Source: Rhodobacterales bacterium
GTDB taxonomy: Bacteria; Pseudomonadota; Alphaproteobacteria; Rhodobacterales; Rhodobacteraceae
Direction: 5' to 3'
NCBI GenBank assembly: GCA_009993005.1
Contig: JAACUH010000055.1
Location: 50,934 to 114,933, forward strand
Length of the DNA stretch: 64,000 nucleotides
The position numbers and the translations under genes were made by a program. The notes under the pieces were generated by a model that was given only the letters and a program-made list of their open reading frames with translations, searched no databases and was not told the origin of the DNA. This document shows positions 26,431 through 35,495 of the stretch, in pieces. Numbering within the stretch: the stretch's first letter is position 1; each line of letters begins with the position of its first letter.

Positions 26431-27498
26431 TCAGCCCCGGCTGCGGCGTCCGGTGCGCGCGCGGCCCTCGCCCGCCGCGACCGGCGCGCGGTTGAAGCGG
26501 ATCCATTCGCCGCCCGACGGGTCATTGTCGGTGAGGAAATTGGCGGCGCGGATCGCCTCCATCTCCTTGCCGGGGCGTGGACGGGTCGAGCCGAGGCCAA
26601 AGAGCACCACAAACGTCTCGTCGTCGATGTCGGGCGGCAGCACGATGCCGGCCGCCGCGACCTCTGCCTTCTTCTCGGCAATCGCCTTTTGCGTCACGGG
26701 AAGCGCCACCGGGTTCATGATCGCGCTGGTCATGCCCGAGGCCATCGCCATCGGCAGAAAGGCGTTGTTGATCCCGTGCCGGTTGGGCAGGCCAAAGCTG
26801 ATGTTGGACGCGCCGCAGGTGGTGTTCACGCCCAGTTCCTCGCGCAGGCGGCGCACCAGCGCAAACACCTGCAAACCGGCCGTGCCCATCGCGCCAATCG
26901 GCATCACCAGCGGATCGACCACGATGTCATGGGCCGGGATGCCGAAATCGGCCGCGCGCTGCACGATCTTCTTCGCCACGGCAAAGCGCACCTCGGGGTC
27001 TTCGGAAATGCCGGTGTCGTCATTCGAGATCGCCACCACCGGCACGTTGTATTTCTTGACCAGCGGCAGGACGATCTCCATCCGCTCTTCCTCGCCGGTC
27101 ACGGAGTTCAGCAAGGGCCGCCCTACGCAGGCCGCCAGCCCCGCCTCGAGCGCGCCGGGGACCGAACTGTCGATGCACAGCGGCACATCGACGATGGCCT
27201 GCACGCGCTCGATGAGGGCGCGCATCAGCGGCGGCTCGACAAAGTTGTTGTCGGCATAGCGCGGGTCGGTCGCCATCTTGTTGGTGAAAACCGCGCCCGA
27301 ATTGATGTCGAGCACCGTCGCCCCGGCGGCGACCTGCGCGATGGCGTCGGCCTCGACAGTCGAGAAATCGTCCATCTCGAGCTCTGCGGCGAGCTTCTTG
27401 CGGCCGGTCGGGTTGATCCGCTCGCCGATCACGCAGAATGGCTGGTCAAAGCCGATGATGGCGGTCCTGGTTTTCGATTCAACGATGGTGCGCGTCAT
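26431..27498 (-). CDS. Methyltetrahydrofolate:corrinoid methyltransferase (pterin-binding)
   Basis: A 355-residue pterin-binding TIM-barrel enzyme that moves a methyl group between 5-methyltetrahydrofolate and a corrinoid protein (MetH middle domain / MtgA / AcsE type). Motifs: [67 protein letters not shown] and [19 protein letters not shown]. There is no B12 or homocysteine domain, so partners must be encoded elsewhere. In Phaeobacter and Dinoroseobacter, transposon fitness work (as I recall) showed that a gene of this type is one part of a methionine synthase split into separate proteins. The Arg-rich C-terminal tail is unusual. Last gene of a three-gene operon. Confidence 0.85.
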   Translation of the reverse strand: MTRTIVESKTRTAIIGFDQPFCVIGERINPTGRKKLAAELEMDDFSTVEADAIAQVAAGATVLDINSGAVFTNKMATDPRYADNNFVEPPLMRALIERVQAIVDVPLCIDSSVPGALEAGLAACVGRPLLNSVTGEEERMEIVLPLVKKYNVPVVAISNDDTGISEDPEVRFAVAKKIVQRAADFGIPAHDIVVDPLVMPIGAMGTAGLQVFALVRRLREELGVNTTCGASNISFGLPNRHGINNAFLPMAMASGMTSAIMNPVALPVTQKAIAEKKAEVAAAGIVLPPDIDDETFVVLFGLGSTRPRPGKEMEAIRAANFLTDNDPSGGEWIRFNRAPVAAGEGRARTGRRSRG

Positions 27499-27501
27499 GA
27501 C

Positions 27502-28434
27502 TTATCCTTGTGCGGCAGCGGGGCGCGTCGCGCGGCCCCCCTGTTCATTGGCCCATGTCGCCGTGGGCGTGATACCCCCCAGCGGAAAGAAATGCACCTG
27601 TGCGATGCCAAAGCCCGGATGCGCGGCCCTGTGCCGGGCGAGGTCGGTCAGCACCTCTGTGGGCTCATAGGGCAGCAAGAGCTTCGTCACATCCATGGCG
27701 CGTTTCTGCAAGACCCGCAGCGAGGGGCCGACGCCGCAGGCAATCGCGAACTTGATCAGCGTTTGCAGCTTGGCCGGGCCCGCGATGCCGATATGCACCG
27801 GCAGGTCGATCCCTTCGGTTTGCAGGCGGTTCACCCAGTCGATCACCGGCGCGGCCTCAAAGCAGAACTGCGTGGCCAGCGCCATGCGCGCGTCGGTGCG
27901 GGCGGAAAACGCCTGTTTCCAGCGCAGCGCCTCCATCACCACGCGGTCGCTGCCATCGAGGTCGATGTCGCGGTTGCCCTCGGGGTGGCCGGCGACATGC
28001 AGCCGGGTGAAGCCGGCCTTGTCAAAGAGCCCGGTTTCGAGAAGCTGCATGGAAGAGTGAAAGGCGCCATGCGGTTGCTTGACCCCGCCCGCGAGCAAGA
28101 GCGCCTGCGTCACCCCCGCTTCGCCCTGATAGCGCGCGATCCAGTCGGCGAGCATCGCCGCATCATGAATGATGCGCGCGGGCATATGCGGCATGACGTC
28201 AAAGCCTTCGCCTGCAAGGCGGCGCGCTGTGGCGACCATGTCCTCGATCGGCGTGCCGTCGATATGGGCGATATAGACCCGGGTGCCGACAGGCAGGATC
28301 GCACGGAAATCGGCGACCTTTTCGGCGGTGCGCGGCATCACCTCGATGGAATAGCCGGTCAGGAAATCGGCCATGGCCCCGGCGGTGTCGACGACAGGCG
28401 CGGCTTTGCGCTTGAGAAACGGCATCAGCGACAT
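27502..28434 (-). CDS. Methylenetetrahydrofolate reductase-like protein (MetF family)
   Basis: A 310-residue MTHFR-fold protein (TIM barrel, FAD) expected to make or use 5-methyltetrahydrofolate. It has the family's early glutamate (SIEVMPRT, where canonical MetF has FEFFPP), RVYIAHIDG, PHMPARI, ALLLAGG, VAGHPEGN (AGYPEGH in E. coli), ATQFCFEAAPV and HIGIAGPAK. I choose ATG 28434 because AAGGAGG lies five bases upstream; the frame extends to 28458. Three bases separate it from the methyltransferase gene, which strongly suggests functional coupling. Whether it is the cell's only MetF cannot be told here. Confidence 0.85.
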   Translation of the reverse strand: MSLMPFLKRKAAPVVDTAGAMADFLTGYSIEVMPRTAEKVADFRAILPVGTRVYIAHIDGTPIEDMVATARRLAGEGFDVMPHMPARIIHDAAMLADWIARYQGEAGVTQALLLAGGVKQPHGAFHSSMQLLETGLFDKAGFTRLHVAGHPEGNRDIDLDGSDRVVMEALRWKQAFSARTDARMALATQFCFEAAPVIDWVNRLQTEGIDLPVHIGIAGPAKLQTLIKFAIACGVGPSLRVLQKRAMDVTKLLLPYEPTEVLTDLARHRAAHPGFGIAQVHFFPLGGITPTATWANEQGGRATRPAAAQG

Positions 28435-28477
28435 CAGGGCCTCCTTGAGACGGGTCATATGGGCGGCCCCTGAACGC

Positions 28478-28774
28478 TCAGGCGCGGCCGTCGGTGTCGA
28501 TCAGCGCCATCAGGCGCGCCTTGTCGTAATCCGCCTCGATGCGCGCGGCCTCGGCTGCGGCGACCTCTTCGGGCTCGCCTGCGACCTCGTAGGGTTCACC
28601 CTTGCGCCATTCGGCGAGGTAGTCGTCGGTGCCGGCAGCGCCCGATTTCATGGCGGCCCGGTCAATCGCCTGTTCGAATCGTTCGGAAAGCTGCACCTTG
28701 GACCCGCGCCGGCCCTTGCCGACGATCACCTGCGCCGGGATATCGCGCCAATAGACGATGGTGACGTCAGGCAT
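28478..28774 (-). CDS. Small 'virulence factor' domain protein of the methyl-transfer operon
   Basis: A 98-residue acidic protein starting MPDVTIVYWRDIPAQVIVG. I recognise the small alphaproteobacterial family labelled Virulence_fact (PF13769), a misleading name with no shown role in virulence. The N-terminal half is a beta-rich YWRDIPAQV motif, with the C-terminal half a charged helix. It lies 43 bp before the MetF-like gene, and the two commonly sit together in this bacterial group, so an accessory role in folate/corrinoid methyl transfer is inferred. No signal peptide. Confidence 0.75.
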   Translation of the reverse strand: MPDVTIVYWRDIPAQVIVGKGRRGSKVQLSERFEQAIDRAAMKSGAAGTDDYLAEWRKGEPYEVAGEPEEVAAAEAARIEADYDKARLMALIDTDGRA

Positions 28775-29045
28775 GTGATTCCTCATTCCTCTTGCCCCGC
28801 TTCTACGCGGGCTCGCGTCCGCGGCAGGGTCGGTTTTCGACATGGTGCGGGGCGCGAGCGACGGGCAAGTCCCCGCCGTCTCTATGCCAGACCCCGGAAG
28901 CGGCCGACAGGGCGGCGGATCGTCGAAATTCTCATCACGGTCATGCGGGCGATTGTCATCTTTGCGTCAGGTAAGCGATCAGGACGCTTGCGCGGAAGCC
29001 CGCCGATGCCTACCTTTGTAACAACTCGAAATGGAGGGCGTGTCG

Positions 29046-30158
29046 ATGGCGCCCAAGCGTCCCGTGAGCGCGGGCGCGTTCCCGAAAGCGGTCGAAAGCC
29101 CCGCGCCCCAACCACCCGACCCGGCGACGCTCTATGCGGCGCTGGACCTCGGAACCAATAGCTGCCGCATGCTGATTGCCCAACCCAAGGGCAGCCAGTT
29201 TCATGTGGTGGACAGCTTTTCCAAGACGGTGCAGCTCGGCCATGGGCTCGAGGCATCGGGAAAACTGTCGCGTGCGTCGATGCAGCGGACGCTGGGGGCG
29301 CTGCGGATCTGCCGGCAGAAGCTTGCCCGCCATGACGTGAAACGGATGCGGCTGGTCGCGACCGAAGCCTGCCGGCGGGCGCGCAATGGCGCATCGTTCC
29401 TCGCGCAGGTGCGGCGCGAGACGGGGCTCGAGCTCGAGATCATCACGCCGGAAGAGGAAGCGCGGCTCGCCGTCATCTCTTGCGCGCCGCTGGTCTCGAC
29501 GCGGACCGAACAGTTGCTGGTCGTCGATATCGGCGGCGGCTCGACCGAGCTTGTCTGGATCGACCTTACCAATGTGCCGCGCCGCGACCGGCCGCGCGCG
29601 ATCATGCGGCTGCATGGCGGGTTCCGCCAGGACCCCGGCCCGTTTCCCGCCGCAAAGGTGGTGGACTGGATCTCGGTCCCGCTGGGGGTCGCCACGCTGC
29701 GCGACCAGTTCCAGGACGTCGAGGACGACGGCGCGCGATTCGCGCTGATGAGCTGGTTTTTCGAGGAAAACCTGTCGGCCTTTGCGCCTTCGGCCGCCGA
29801 ACAGGCGCGCGAGGGGTTCCAGATCATCGGCACCTCGGGCACCGTGACCACGGTTGCCGCGAGCCATCTGGGGCTCAAGCGCTATGACCGGACCAAGGTG
29901 GACGGGCTGCGCATGACCAGCGACCAGATCGACGCGGTGATCCGCGACTATCTCGCGCTCGGCCCCGAGGGCCGCAGGCTCGACCCGCGGATCGGGCGCG
30001 ACCGGCAGGCGCTGATCATGTCGGGCTCGGCGATACTGCAGGCGCTGATGCGGCTCTGGCCCACCGACCGGCTGTCGGTCGCGGACCGTGGCCTGCGCGA
30101 AGGGCTGCTCTATGCGCAGATGAGCGCGGATGGCACGCTCGAGGACGCGCCCTACTGA
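29046..30158 (+). CDS. Ppx/GppA family phosphatase
   Basis: A 370-residue member of the exopolyphosphatase/guanosine pentaphosphatase family, acting on polyphosphate or pppGpp. Motifs: AALDLGTNSCRMLIA (phosphate 1), TPEEEARLAVIS, VVDIGGGSTELVW (phosphate 2), and IGTSGTVTTVAA. It is shorter than E. coli Ppx, lacking the C-terminal HD-like domain. A GGAGG ribosome site eight bases before ATG 29046 supports that start over 29031. It ends in a convergent spacer with a strong hairpin. Polyphosphate versus pppGpp preference cannot be read from the sequence. Confidence 0.87.
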   Translation: MAPKRPVSAGAFPKAVESPAPQPPDPATLYAALDLGTNSCRMLIAQPKGSQFHVVDSFSKTVQLGHGLEASGKLSRASMQRTLGALRICRQKLARHDVKRMRLVATEACRRARNGASFLAQVRRETGLELEIITPEEEARLAVISCAPLVSTRTEQLLVVDIGGGSTELVWIDLTNVPRRDRPRAIMRLHGGFRQDPGPFPAAKVVDWISVPLGVATLRDQFQDVEDDGARFALMSWFFEENLSAFAPSAAEQAREGFQIIGTSGTVTTVAASHLGLKRYDRTKVDGLRMTSDQIDAVIRDYLALGPEGRRLDPRIGRDRQALIMSGSAILQALMRLWPTDRLSVADRGLREGLLYAQMSADGTLEDAPY

Positions 30159-30182
30159 GAGCAGGCGCCTGCGGAGGGTCGG

Positions 30183-30252
30183 GAGCCTCCGGCGGGAGTA
30201 TTTCCGGCACAGAGAAGTCGCGCGCGGCGCAGCAGGACCGGCCGCGCGCGAC
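30183..30252. repeat. Convergent-spacer repeat, copy C, plus 12-bp perfect hairpin
   Basis: Between ppx/gppA and aglK: GCCTCCGGCGGGAGTATTTC (30185-30204) then CGGCACAGAGAAG, followed directly by a perfect 12-bp inverted repeat (GTCGCGCGCGGC at 30217-30228, GCCGCGCGCGAC at 30241-30252). The hairpin ends five bases before the aglK stop and likely terminates both genes. Confidence 0.75.
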
Positions 30253-30256
30253 GGCG

Positions 30257-31345
30257 TCAACGGTAGTAGAGCGAGCGGCCGTTGTTGAAGATCTGCACCT
30301 TGGCGGGGTCGGCGGTCATGCGCACCGACTTGCCGCGCAGGTCAGCATGGATGCCGGGCAGCTTGCCGATCACCGCGTCATTGTCACCGAGCTTGTTGAA
30401 ATAGAGGATGGTCACCTCGCCCAGGGCTTCGGTGAAGTTCACCGTGCCCTCGAAAATGCAATCGCCCGTGGTCGCCACCAGATCTTCGGGGCGCACGCCG
30501 ACATTGACCTTGAGCCCCTTGTCGGCGCTTTGCGTGGGCACGGCCGAGACAGCCACGCCGCCGGAGTGCAGCCTGACCGTCGTGCGCGCGCCGGTCTCCA
30601 CGATCTCGCCCGAGAGCAGGTTCATCGCCGGGGAGCCGATGAACTGCGCCACGAACTCATTTTCGGGCCGCTCGTAGAGCTCGAGCGGGGTGCCGACCTG
30701 GGCGATGCCCTTGTTGGCGAGCACGACGATGCGGGTGGCGAGCGTCATCGCCTCGACCTGGTCATGGGTGACGTAGATCATCGTCGAATTGGGCATCGAT
30801 TCCTTGAGTTGCGCGATCTCGATCCGGGTCGCGACCCGCAGCGCGGCATCGAGGTTCGAGAGCGGCTCGTCAAACAGATAGACCTTGGGGTCGCGCACGA
30901 TCGAGCGGCCGATGGCCACGCGCTGGCGCTGCCCGCCCGACAGCGCCTTGGGCAGGCGGTCGAGGAAGGGCTCGAGTTGCAGGACCCTGGCCGCCTTGGT
31001 CACGGCGGCGTCGATCTCGGCCGGGGTCTTTTTGGCCAGTTTCAGGGCAAAGGACATGTTGTCGCGCACGGTCATGTGCGGATAGAGCGCATAGCTCTGA
31101 AACACCATGGCGATGCCGCGCTGCGCGGGGGGCACGTCGTTGACGACGGTGCCATCGATCTCGAGCGTGCCGCCGGTGATCTTTTCCAGCCCGGCGATCA
31201 TCCGCAGGAGCGTGGACTTGCCGCAGCCCGAGGGGCCGACAAAGACGATCAGCTCGCCGGTCGTGATGTCGAGGTTGATGTCCTTGAGCACCTCGACCGT
31301 GCCGCCATAGGCCTTGGCGATATTCGTCAGTTTCAGATCCGCCAT
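30257..31345 (-). CDS. aglK: Alpha-glucoside ABC transporter ATP-binding protein
   Basis: A 362-residue MalK/UgpC-type ATPase energising AglFG. Walker [11 protein letters not shown]-loop [12 protein letters not shown], signature [14 protein letters not shown], Walker [14 protein letters not shown]-switch YVTHDQVEAMTL, and a C-terminal TOBE domain from about residue 240. Last gene of aglE-F-G-A-K. Confidence 0.92.
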   Translation of the reverse strand: MADLKLTNIAKAYGGTVEVLKDINLDITTGELIVFVGPSGCGKSTLLRMIAGLEKITGGTLEIDGTVVNDVPPAQRGIAMVFQSYALYPHMTVRDNMSFALKLAKKTPAEIDAAVTKAARVLQLEPFLDRLPKALSGGQRQRVAIGRSIVRDPKVYLFDEPLSNLDAALRVATRIEIAQLKESMPNSTMIYVTHDQVEAMTLATRIVVLANKGIAQVGTPLELYERPENEFVAQFIGSPAMNLLSGEIVETGARTTVRLHSGGVAVSAVPTQSADKGLKVNVGVRPEDLVATTGDCIFEGTVNFTEALGEVTILYFNKLGDNDAVIGKLPGIHADLRGKSVRMTADPAKVQIFNNGRSLYYR

Positions 31346-31367
31346 GGGTTTGTCCCCCCTAAACCAT

Positions 31368-33005
31368 TCATATTCTTGTCATCAGGCATGTTTGCCATGG
31401 CCCCAGCACCAGATGCCCGTCCGCATCCGGCGCAACCGCGCCGACCGTGGCGCCGATGGGGCGCCAGCCGGCGGGCAGGTCATGCTGCGCTGCCGTCCCG
31501 CCGAGATTGAAGAGGCACAGGATCGCATCGCGCCCCTCGCCCCGGGTGAACTGCACCACATCGCCGGTCACCTGCATGGGCGACTGCGCGCCTTGCGCCA
31601 GCACCGGATGGTCGCGGCGCAGAGCGACGGCGTTGCGGTAGTGATGCAACATCGCGCCGCTGTCGGCCTCTTGTGCCGCGACCGACTGGGCGAGGTGTTC
31701 AGGTGCCACGGGCAGCCAGGGCTTGCCGGTCGAAAAGCCACCCGCCTGATTGGAGGGTTCCCAGACCATCGGCGTGCGGCAACCATCGCGCCCCTTGAAC
31801 TCGGGCCAGAACTGGATGCCGTAGGGGTCTTGCAGGTCGTCAAAGGCGAGATCGGCCTCGGCCAGGCCCAGCTCTTCGCCCTGATAGAGGCAGACAGAGC
31901 CACGCAGGCACATCAACAGCGTCGCATAAGCCCTTGCTGCATCTTGCGAAAGACCCCAGCGCGTGACGTGGCGCACGGTGTCGTGGTTGGAATAGGACCA
32001 GCAGGGCCAGGCGTCGGGCGCAGCCGCCGCGAGCCGGTCAAAGGCCTGGGCAAGCAGCGTGGCGGTGGCGCGGGTCGGTTGCAGCAATTCGAACGGGTAG
32101 CACATCTGCACCTTGTCGCCGCCCGAGGTATATTCGGCCATGATCTCGAGCCCGCGCTGCGCATCGCCGACCTCGCCCACGGCAGCGGCGCCGCAGGGTT
32201 CGAGCTCGGCCCGGAATCTGCGCAGGAAATCAAGGTTTTCCGGCTGGTTCTTTGAGTAGATGTGCTCTTGCCAGTTATAGGGGTTCACGCTCGGCGCGAT
32301 GCTGTCATTGCGCCGCTCGGGCGGCAGCGCCGGGTTGTCGCGCAAAAGCTTGTCGGCAAAGTAGAAGTTGATCGTGTCGAGCCGAAATCCATCCACGCCC
32401 CGCGCCAGCCAGAAGCGTTCGACATCGAGGAGCGCCTCCTGCACGGCGGGTTCGTGCAGATTGAGGTCGGGCTGGGAGGTGAGGAAATTGTGCAGGTAAT
32501 ACTGCATCCGCTTGCCATCCCAGGCCCATGCAGACCCACCGAACACCGAGAGCCAGTTGTTGGGCGGGGTGCCGTCGGGCCTCGCATCGGCCCACACATA
32601 CCAGTTGGCGCGCGGGTTGGTGTGGTCGCGCCGGCTTTCGGCGAACCAGGGATGCTGGTCGCTGGTGTGGCTCAGCACGAGGTCGATCATCACCCGCACA
32701 CCAAGGCGATGCGCGGTCGCCACCACATCGTCGAAATCCGCCATGGTGCCGAACATCGGGTCGATGCCGCAATAATCGCTCACATCATAGCCGAAATCGC
32801 GCATCGGCGAGGTGAAGAACGGGCTGATCCAGATCGCATCAACGCCGAGGCTCGCGACATAGGGCAGCCGCTGCACGATGCCGCGCAGGTCACCGATGCC
32901 GTCGCCATTGCTGTCCTGATAGCTGCGGGGGTAGATCTGATAGATGACCGCCCCGCGCCACCAGTCCGGGTCCGCCGCGAGACGCGGCGCATTCGCCTGC
33001 GCCAT
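31368..33005 (-). CDS. aglA: Alpha-glucosidase, GH13
   Basis: A 545-residue cytoplasmic alpha-glucosidase that splits imported maltose, sucrose, trehalose or similar alpha-glucosides. GH13 motifs: VMIDLVLSHTS (region I), DGFRLDTINFY (nucleophile Asp), AAVGEVGD (acid Glu) and WSYSNHDTVRHVTRW (stabilising Asp). It begins MAQANAPRLAADPDWWRGAVIYQIYPRSY without a signal peptide. Three bases from aglG, and 22 bp from aglK. Confidence 0.93.
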   Translation of the reverse strand: MAQANAPRLAADPDWWRGAVIYQIYPRSYQDSNGDGIGDLRGIVQRLPYVASLGVDAIWISPFFTSPMRDFGYDVSDYCGIDPMFGTMADFDDVVATAHRLGVRVMIDLVLSHTSDQHPWFAESRRDHTNPRANWYVWADARPDGTPPNNWLSVFGGSAWAWDGKRMQYYLHNFLTSQPDLNLHEPAVQEALLDVERFWLARGVDGFRLDTINFYFADKLLRDNPALPPERRNDSIAPSVNPYNWQEHIYSKNQPENLDFLRRFRAELEPCGAAAVGEVGDAQRGLEIMAEYTSGGDKVQMCYPFELLQPTRATATLLAQAFDRLAAAAPDAWPCWSYSNHDTVRHVTRWGLSQDAARAYATLLMCLRGSVCLYQGEELGLAEADLAFDDLQDPYGIQFWPEFKGRDGCRTPMVWEPSNQAGGFSTGKPWLPVAPEHLAQSVAAQEADSGAMLHHYRNAVALRRDHPVLAQGAQSPMQVTGDVVQFTRGEGRDAILCLFNLGGTAAQHDLPAGWRPIGATVGAVAPDADGHLVLGPWQTCLMTRI

Positions 33006-33007
33006 GG

Positions 33008-34150
33008 TCACTTCACCGACCCTGCCAGCAGACCACGCACGAGGTATTTCTGCATCGCAAAGAACACCACCAGCGGCACCGCGATCGACACGAAGGCGGC
33101 TGTCGCCAGGATCTCCCAATTGCCGCCGCGCGTGCCCAGAAGCTCGATGATCTGTTTGGTCATCACGGTCGTCTCGCCCGAACTGTCGATCAGGAACACC
33201 ATGGCGACGAGCAGGTCATTCCACGTCCAGAGGAACTGGAAGATGGCGAATGAGGCGAGCGCCGGAAAGGACAGCGGCAGGATGATCTTGGTGAAGATCT
33301 GGAAGTCGGTCGCGCCATCGACCTTGGCATTCTCGATGATGTCGCGCGGCAGGCCGACCATGTAGTTGCGCAACAGATAGATGGCCAGCGGCAGGCCAAA
33401 GCCGGTATGCGCGAGCCAGACCCCCAGATAGCCCTTGCCGATGCCGATCTGGTTGTGGAACTTGAGCAGCGGAATGAGCGCCAGTTGCAGCGGCACCACC
33501 AGCAGGCCCACGATGGCCGCGATCAGCAGCGCGCGACCGGGAAAATCCATCCAGGCCAGCGCATAGGCCGCAAAGGCCGCAACCAGGATCGGGATGATCG
33601 TCGCCGGAATGGTCACGGTCAGCGTGTTGAAGAACGCCTTGGCCATGCCTTCGATATTGGCGGGGTTGAAGAGCATGTTCTCGTAATTGCCAAGCGTGAA
33701 TTCGGGCGGGGTCGCAGCCGTGGTGAACACGCGCGGAAGCCGGCCATCGCCGAGGGACACCGGGCTCGCCAGGCGGTAGGCGCCATCCTCGGCCACCGTC
33801 AGCGTGACGCCGTCGCCCAGGTCGGCCACATCGCCCGGCGCAAACTCCTGCGGGCGGTTGGCGTTGTTGCCCCAGGCCTCGATGACCACGTTCGCCGCGG
33901 TAAAGAGCCGCCCCTCGATCACGAAAACGCCGTCCTGTTCGACCTCGACCCCCGCCACGCGGATGGCCGGGTTCTGCTTGACCTGCGTGGTCAGCGACGA
34001 CCACCAGCCCGAGTTCGAAATCTGGTCCGCCGTGCGGAAGGACGAGATCAGCAGGCCCAGCGTCGGGAATATCCAGAGCGCCACCAGAAGCACGACCGAG
34101 ATCTGCACGGCCCAGGACAGCGACGATTTGCTACCAGCGATATTGTCCAT
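33008..34150 (-). CDS. aglG: Alpha-glucoside ABC transporter permease AglG
   Basis: A 380-residue MalG-type permease with the EAA loop DIIENAKVDGATDFQIFTKIILPLS. Unlike MalG, about 100 residues are inserted between helix 1 (about 15-37) and helix 2, predicted to form a periplasmic beta-rich domain (SGWWSSLTTQVKQNP through FTLGNYENMLF). The insertion is a trait of AglG-type permeases and may contact the binding protein. Confidence 0.92.
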   Translation of the reverse strand: MDNIAGSKSSLSWAVQISVVLLVALWIFPTLGLLISSFRTADQISNSGWWSSLTTQVKQNPAIRVAGVEVEQDGVFVIEGRLFTAANVVIEAWGNNANRPQEFAPGDVADLGDGVTLTVAEDGAYRLASPVSLGDGRLPRVFTTAATPPEFTLGNYENMLFNPANIEGMAKAFFNTLTVTIPATIIPILVAAFAAYALAWMDFPGRALLIAAIVGLLVVPLQLALIPLLKFHNQIGIGKGYLGVWLAHTGFGLPLAIYLLRNYMVGLPRDIIENAKVDGATDFQIFTKIILPLSFPALASFAIFQFLWTWNDLLVAMVFLIDSSGETTVMTKQIIELLGTRGGNWEILATAAFVSIAVPLVVFFAMQKYLVRGLLAGSVK

Positions 34151-34152
34151 GA

Positions 34153-35397
34153 TCAGCGCATCTCCTTGCGGGCGGTGTAGACGTTCCAGACGAGGATGGG
34201 GCTCACCAGCAGCATGATGATCATGGCACTGGCCGACCCCACGCCCCAGTCGAGCGCGCGGAACAGCTTGTCATACATGTAATTGGCAAGCACCTGCGTC
34301 TGCCATTGCCCGTTGGACATCGCGAACACGATGTCGAACACCTTGAGCACGGTGATGGTGATCGTCGTCCAGACCACCACGATGGTCCCGATGATCTGTG
34401 GCATCTTGATCTTGAAGAAGATCTGGAACGGGTTCGCGCCATCCACGATGGCCGCCTCGATCGTTTCCTCGGGGATGCCGCGCAGCGCCGCCGAGAGGAT
34501 CACCATGGCAAAGCCGGTCTGGATCCAGATCAGCACGACCATCAGGAAAAAGTTGTTCCAGAACGGGATGGTCAGCCAGTTCTGTGCCACGCCATAGGGA
34601 AACTGGTAGCCAAAGACCCCGATGACCGAGCGCAGCGACAGGAACACCAGCCAGATCGCGGCCAGCCCCACCAGCACGCGCAGCGGCATGGTCGCGGCCG
34701 GCACCTTGCGCCCGCCTTCGGGCTGGATCATCGGCTTGACGAACAACCACCCGACATAGGCCACGATGCCGGCAAAGGCCGCCAACAGCACCGCCGGCAC
34801 GATCCGCAGCACAAAGAACGACATCGGCCCGCCGTTGAACTGCAGCCAGACCGCATTGAGCACGCCGATCTGCGCCTGATCGAGCGGGCGGGTGTCGTAG
34901 ATCAGCTTGAAGATCACCGCCGCGCCGACAAAGGAGATCGCCATCGGCATGAAGATCAGCGACTTGGCCACCGCGCCCCATTTGATCCGGTCGGTCAGTT
35001 GCGCGGCCAGCAGGCCAAAGGCGGTCGCGGCGGCGGGCACCACGATCAGCCACATCATGTTGTTGCTCAGCGCCTCCCAGAACTTGGGTTCGGCGAACAT
35101 CTGGTTGTAATTGGCAAGCCCGACCCATTCGGAGCCACCGCCCGGAAGCCGCTTGGTCAGCGACAGGCGCAGCGTCTCGACGACAGGATAGGCGAGGTAG
35201 AGGCCGAGGGCCGCGAGCGCCGGAAACAGGAACAGCCAGGGCCGGATCATGTTGGCGCGGTTGATATTGCGCCCCGCCTGCGGACCGCGCGCGGGGAACA
35301 GCACCTTGTCCAGAAACACGTTGGAGAAGTAGAAATACCCCACACATCCGCCGACGCCGATGATGATGGTGATCAAACCCTGTAGTGCTGGGTTCAT
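34153..35397 (-). CDS. aglF: Alpha-glucoside ABC transporter permease AglF
   Basis: A 414-residue MalF-type permease with an extra N-terminal helix (residues about 5-25), FLFPALAALGLYLAYPVV, and the EAA loop ETIEAAIVDGANPFQIFFKIKMPQI. It contains more helices than UgpA because of an inserted segment (about 185-285). Two bases separate it from aglG. Confidence 0.92.
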   Translation of the reverse strand: MNPALQGLITIIIGVGGCVGYFYFSNVFLDKVLFPARGPQAGRNINRANMIRPWLFLFPALAALGLYLAYPVVETLRLSLTKRLPGGGSEWVGLANYNQMFAEPKFWEALSNNMMWLIVVPAAATAFGLLAAQLTDRIKWGAVAKSLIFMPMAISFVGAAVIFKLIYDTRPLDQAQIGVLNAVWLQFNGGPMSFFVLRIVPAVLLAAFAGIVAYVGWLFVKPMIQPEGGRKVPAATMPLRVLVGLAAIWLVFLSLRSVIGVFGYQFPYGVAQNWLTIPFWNNFFLMVVLIWIQTGFAMVILSAALRGIPEETIEAAIVDGANPFQIFFKIKMPQIIGTIVVVWTTITITVLKVFDIVFAMSNGQWQTQVLANYMYDKLFRALDWGVGSASAMIIMLLVSPILVWNVYTARKEMR

Positions 35398-35448
35398 GGC
35401 CCTTCCCCCTCCCCTGGTACGGTCCCTGGTTCTTTTGTTGTCGGCGAT

Positions 35449-35466
35449 CCGGGGGATTGCCCCCCG
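35449..35466 (-). other. Stem-loop between aglE and aglF
   Basis: A GC-rich hairpin of five to seven pairs around ATTG (GGGGG 35451-35455 with CCCCC 35460-35464) lies in the 98-bp gap after the binding-protein gene. No T-run. Likely limits read-through or protects the aglE mRNA, as after ugpB. Confidence 0.5.
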
Positions 35467-35495
35467 AACCGCCTGATTGTAACGCGCAGCGTAGC

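Noticed and set aside
28775..29045. Possible SAM, SAH, folate or cobalamin riboswitch upstream of the one-carbon operon
   Set aside because: The 271-bp spacer has a few GC-rich stems, but I could not find the conserved cores of any of these riboswitches; nothing else was evident in it.
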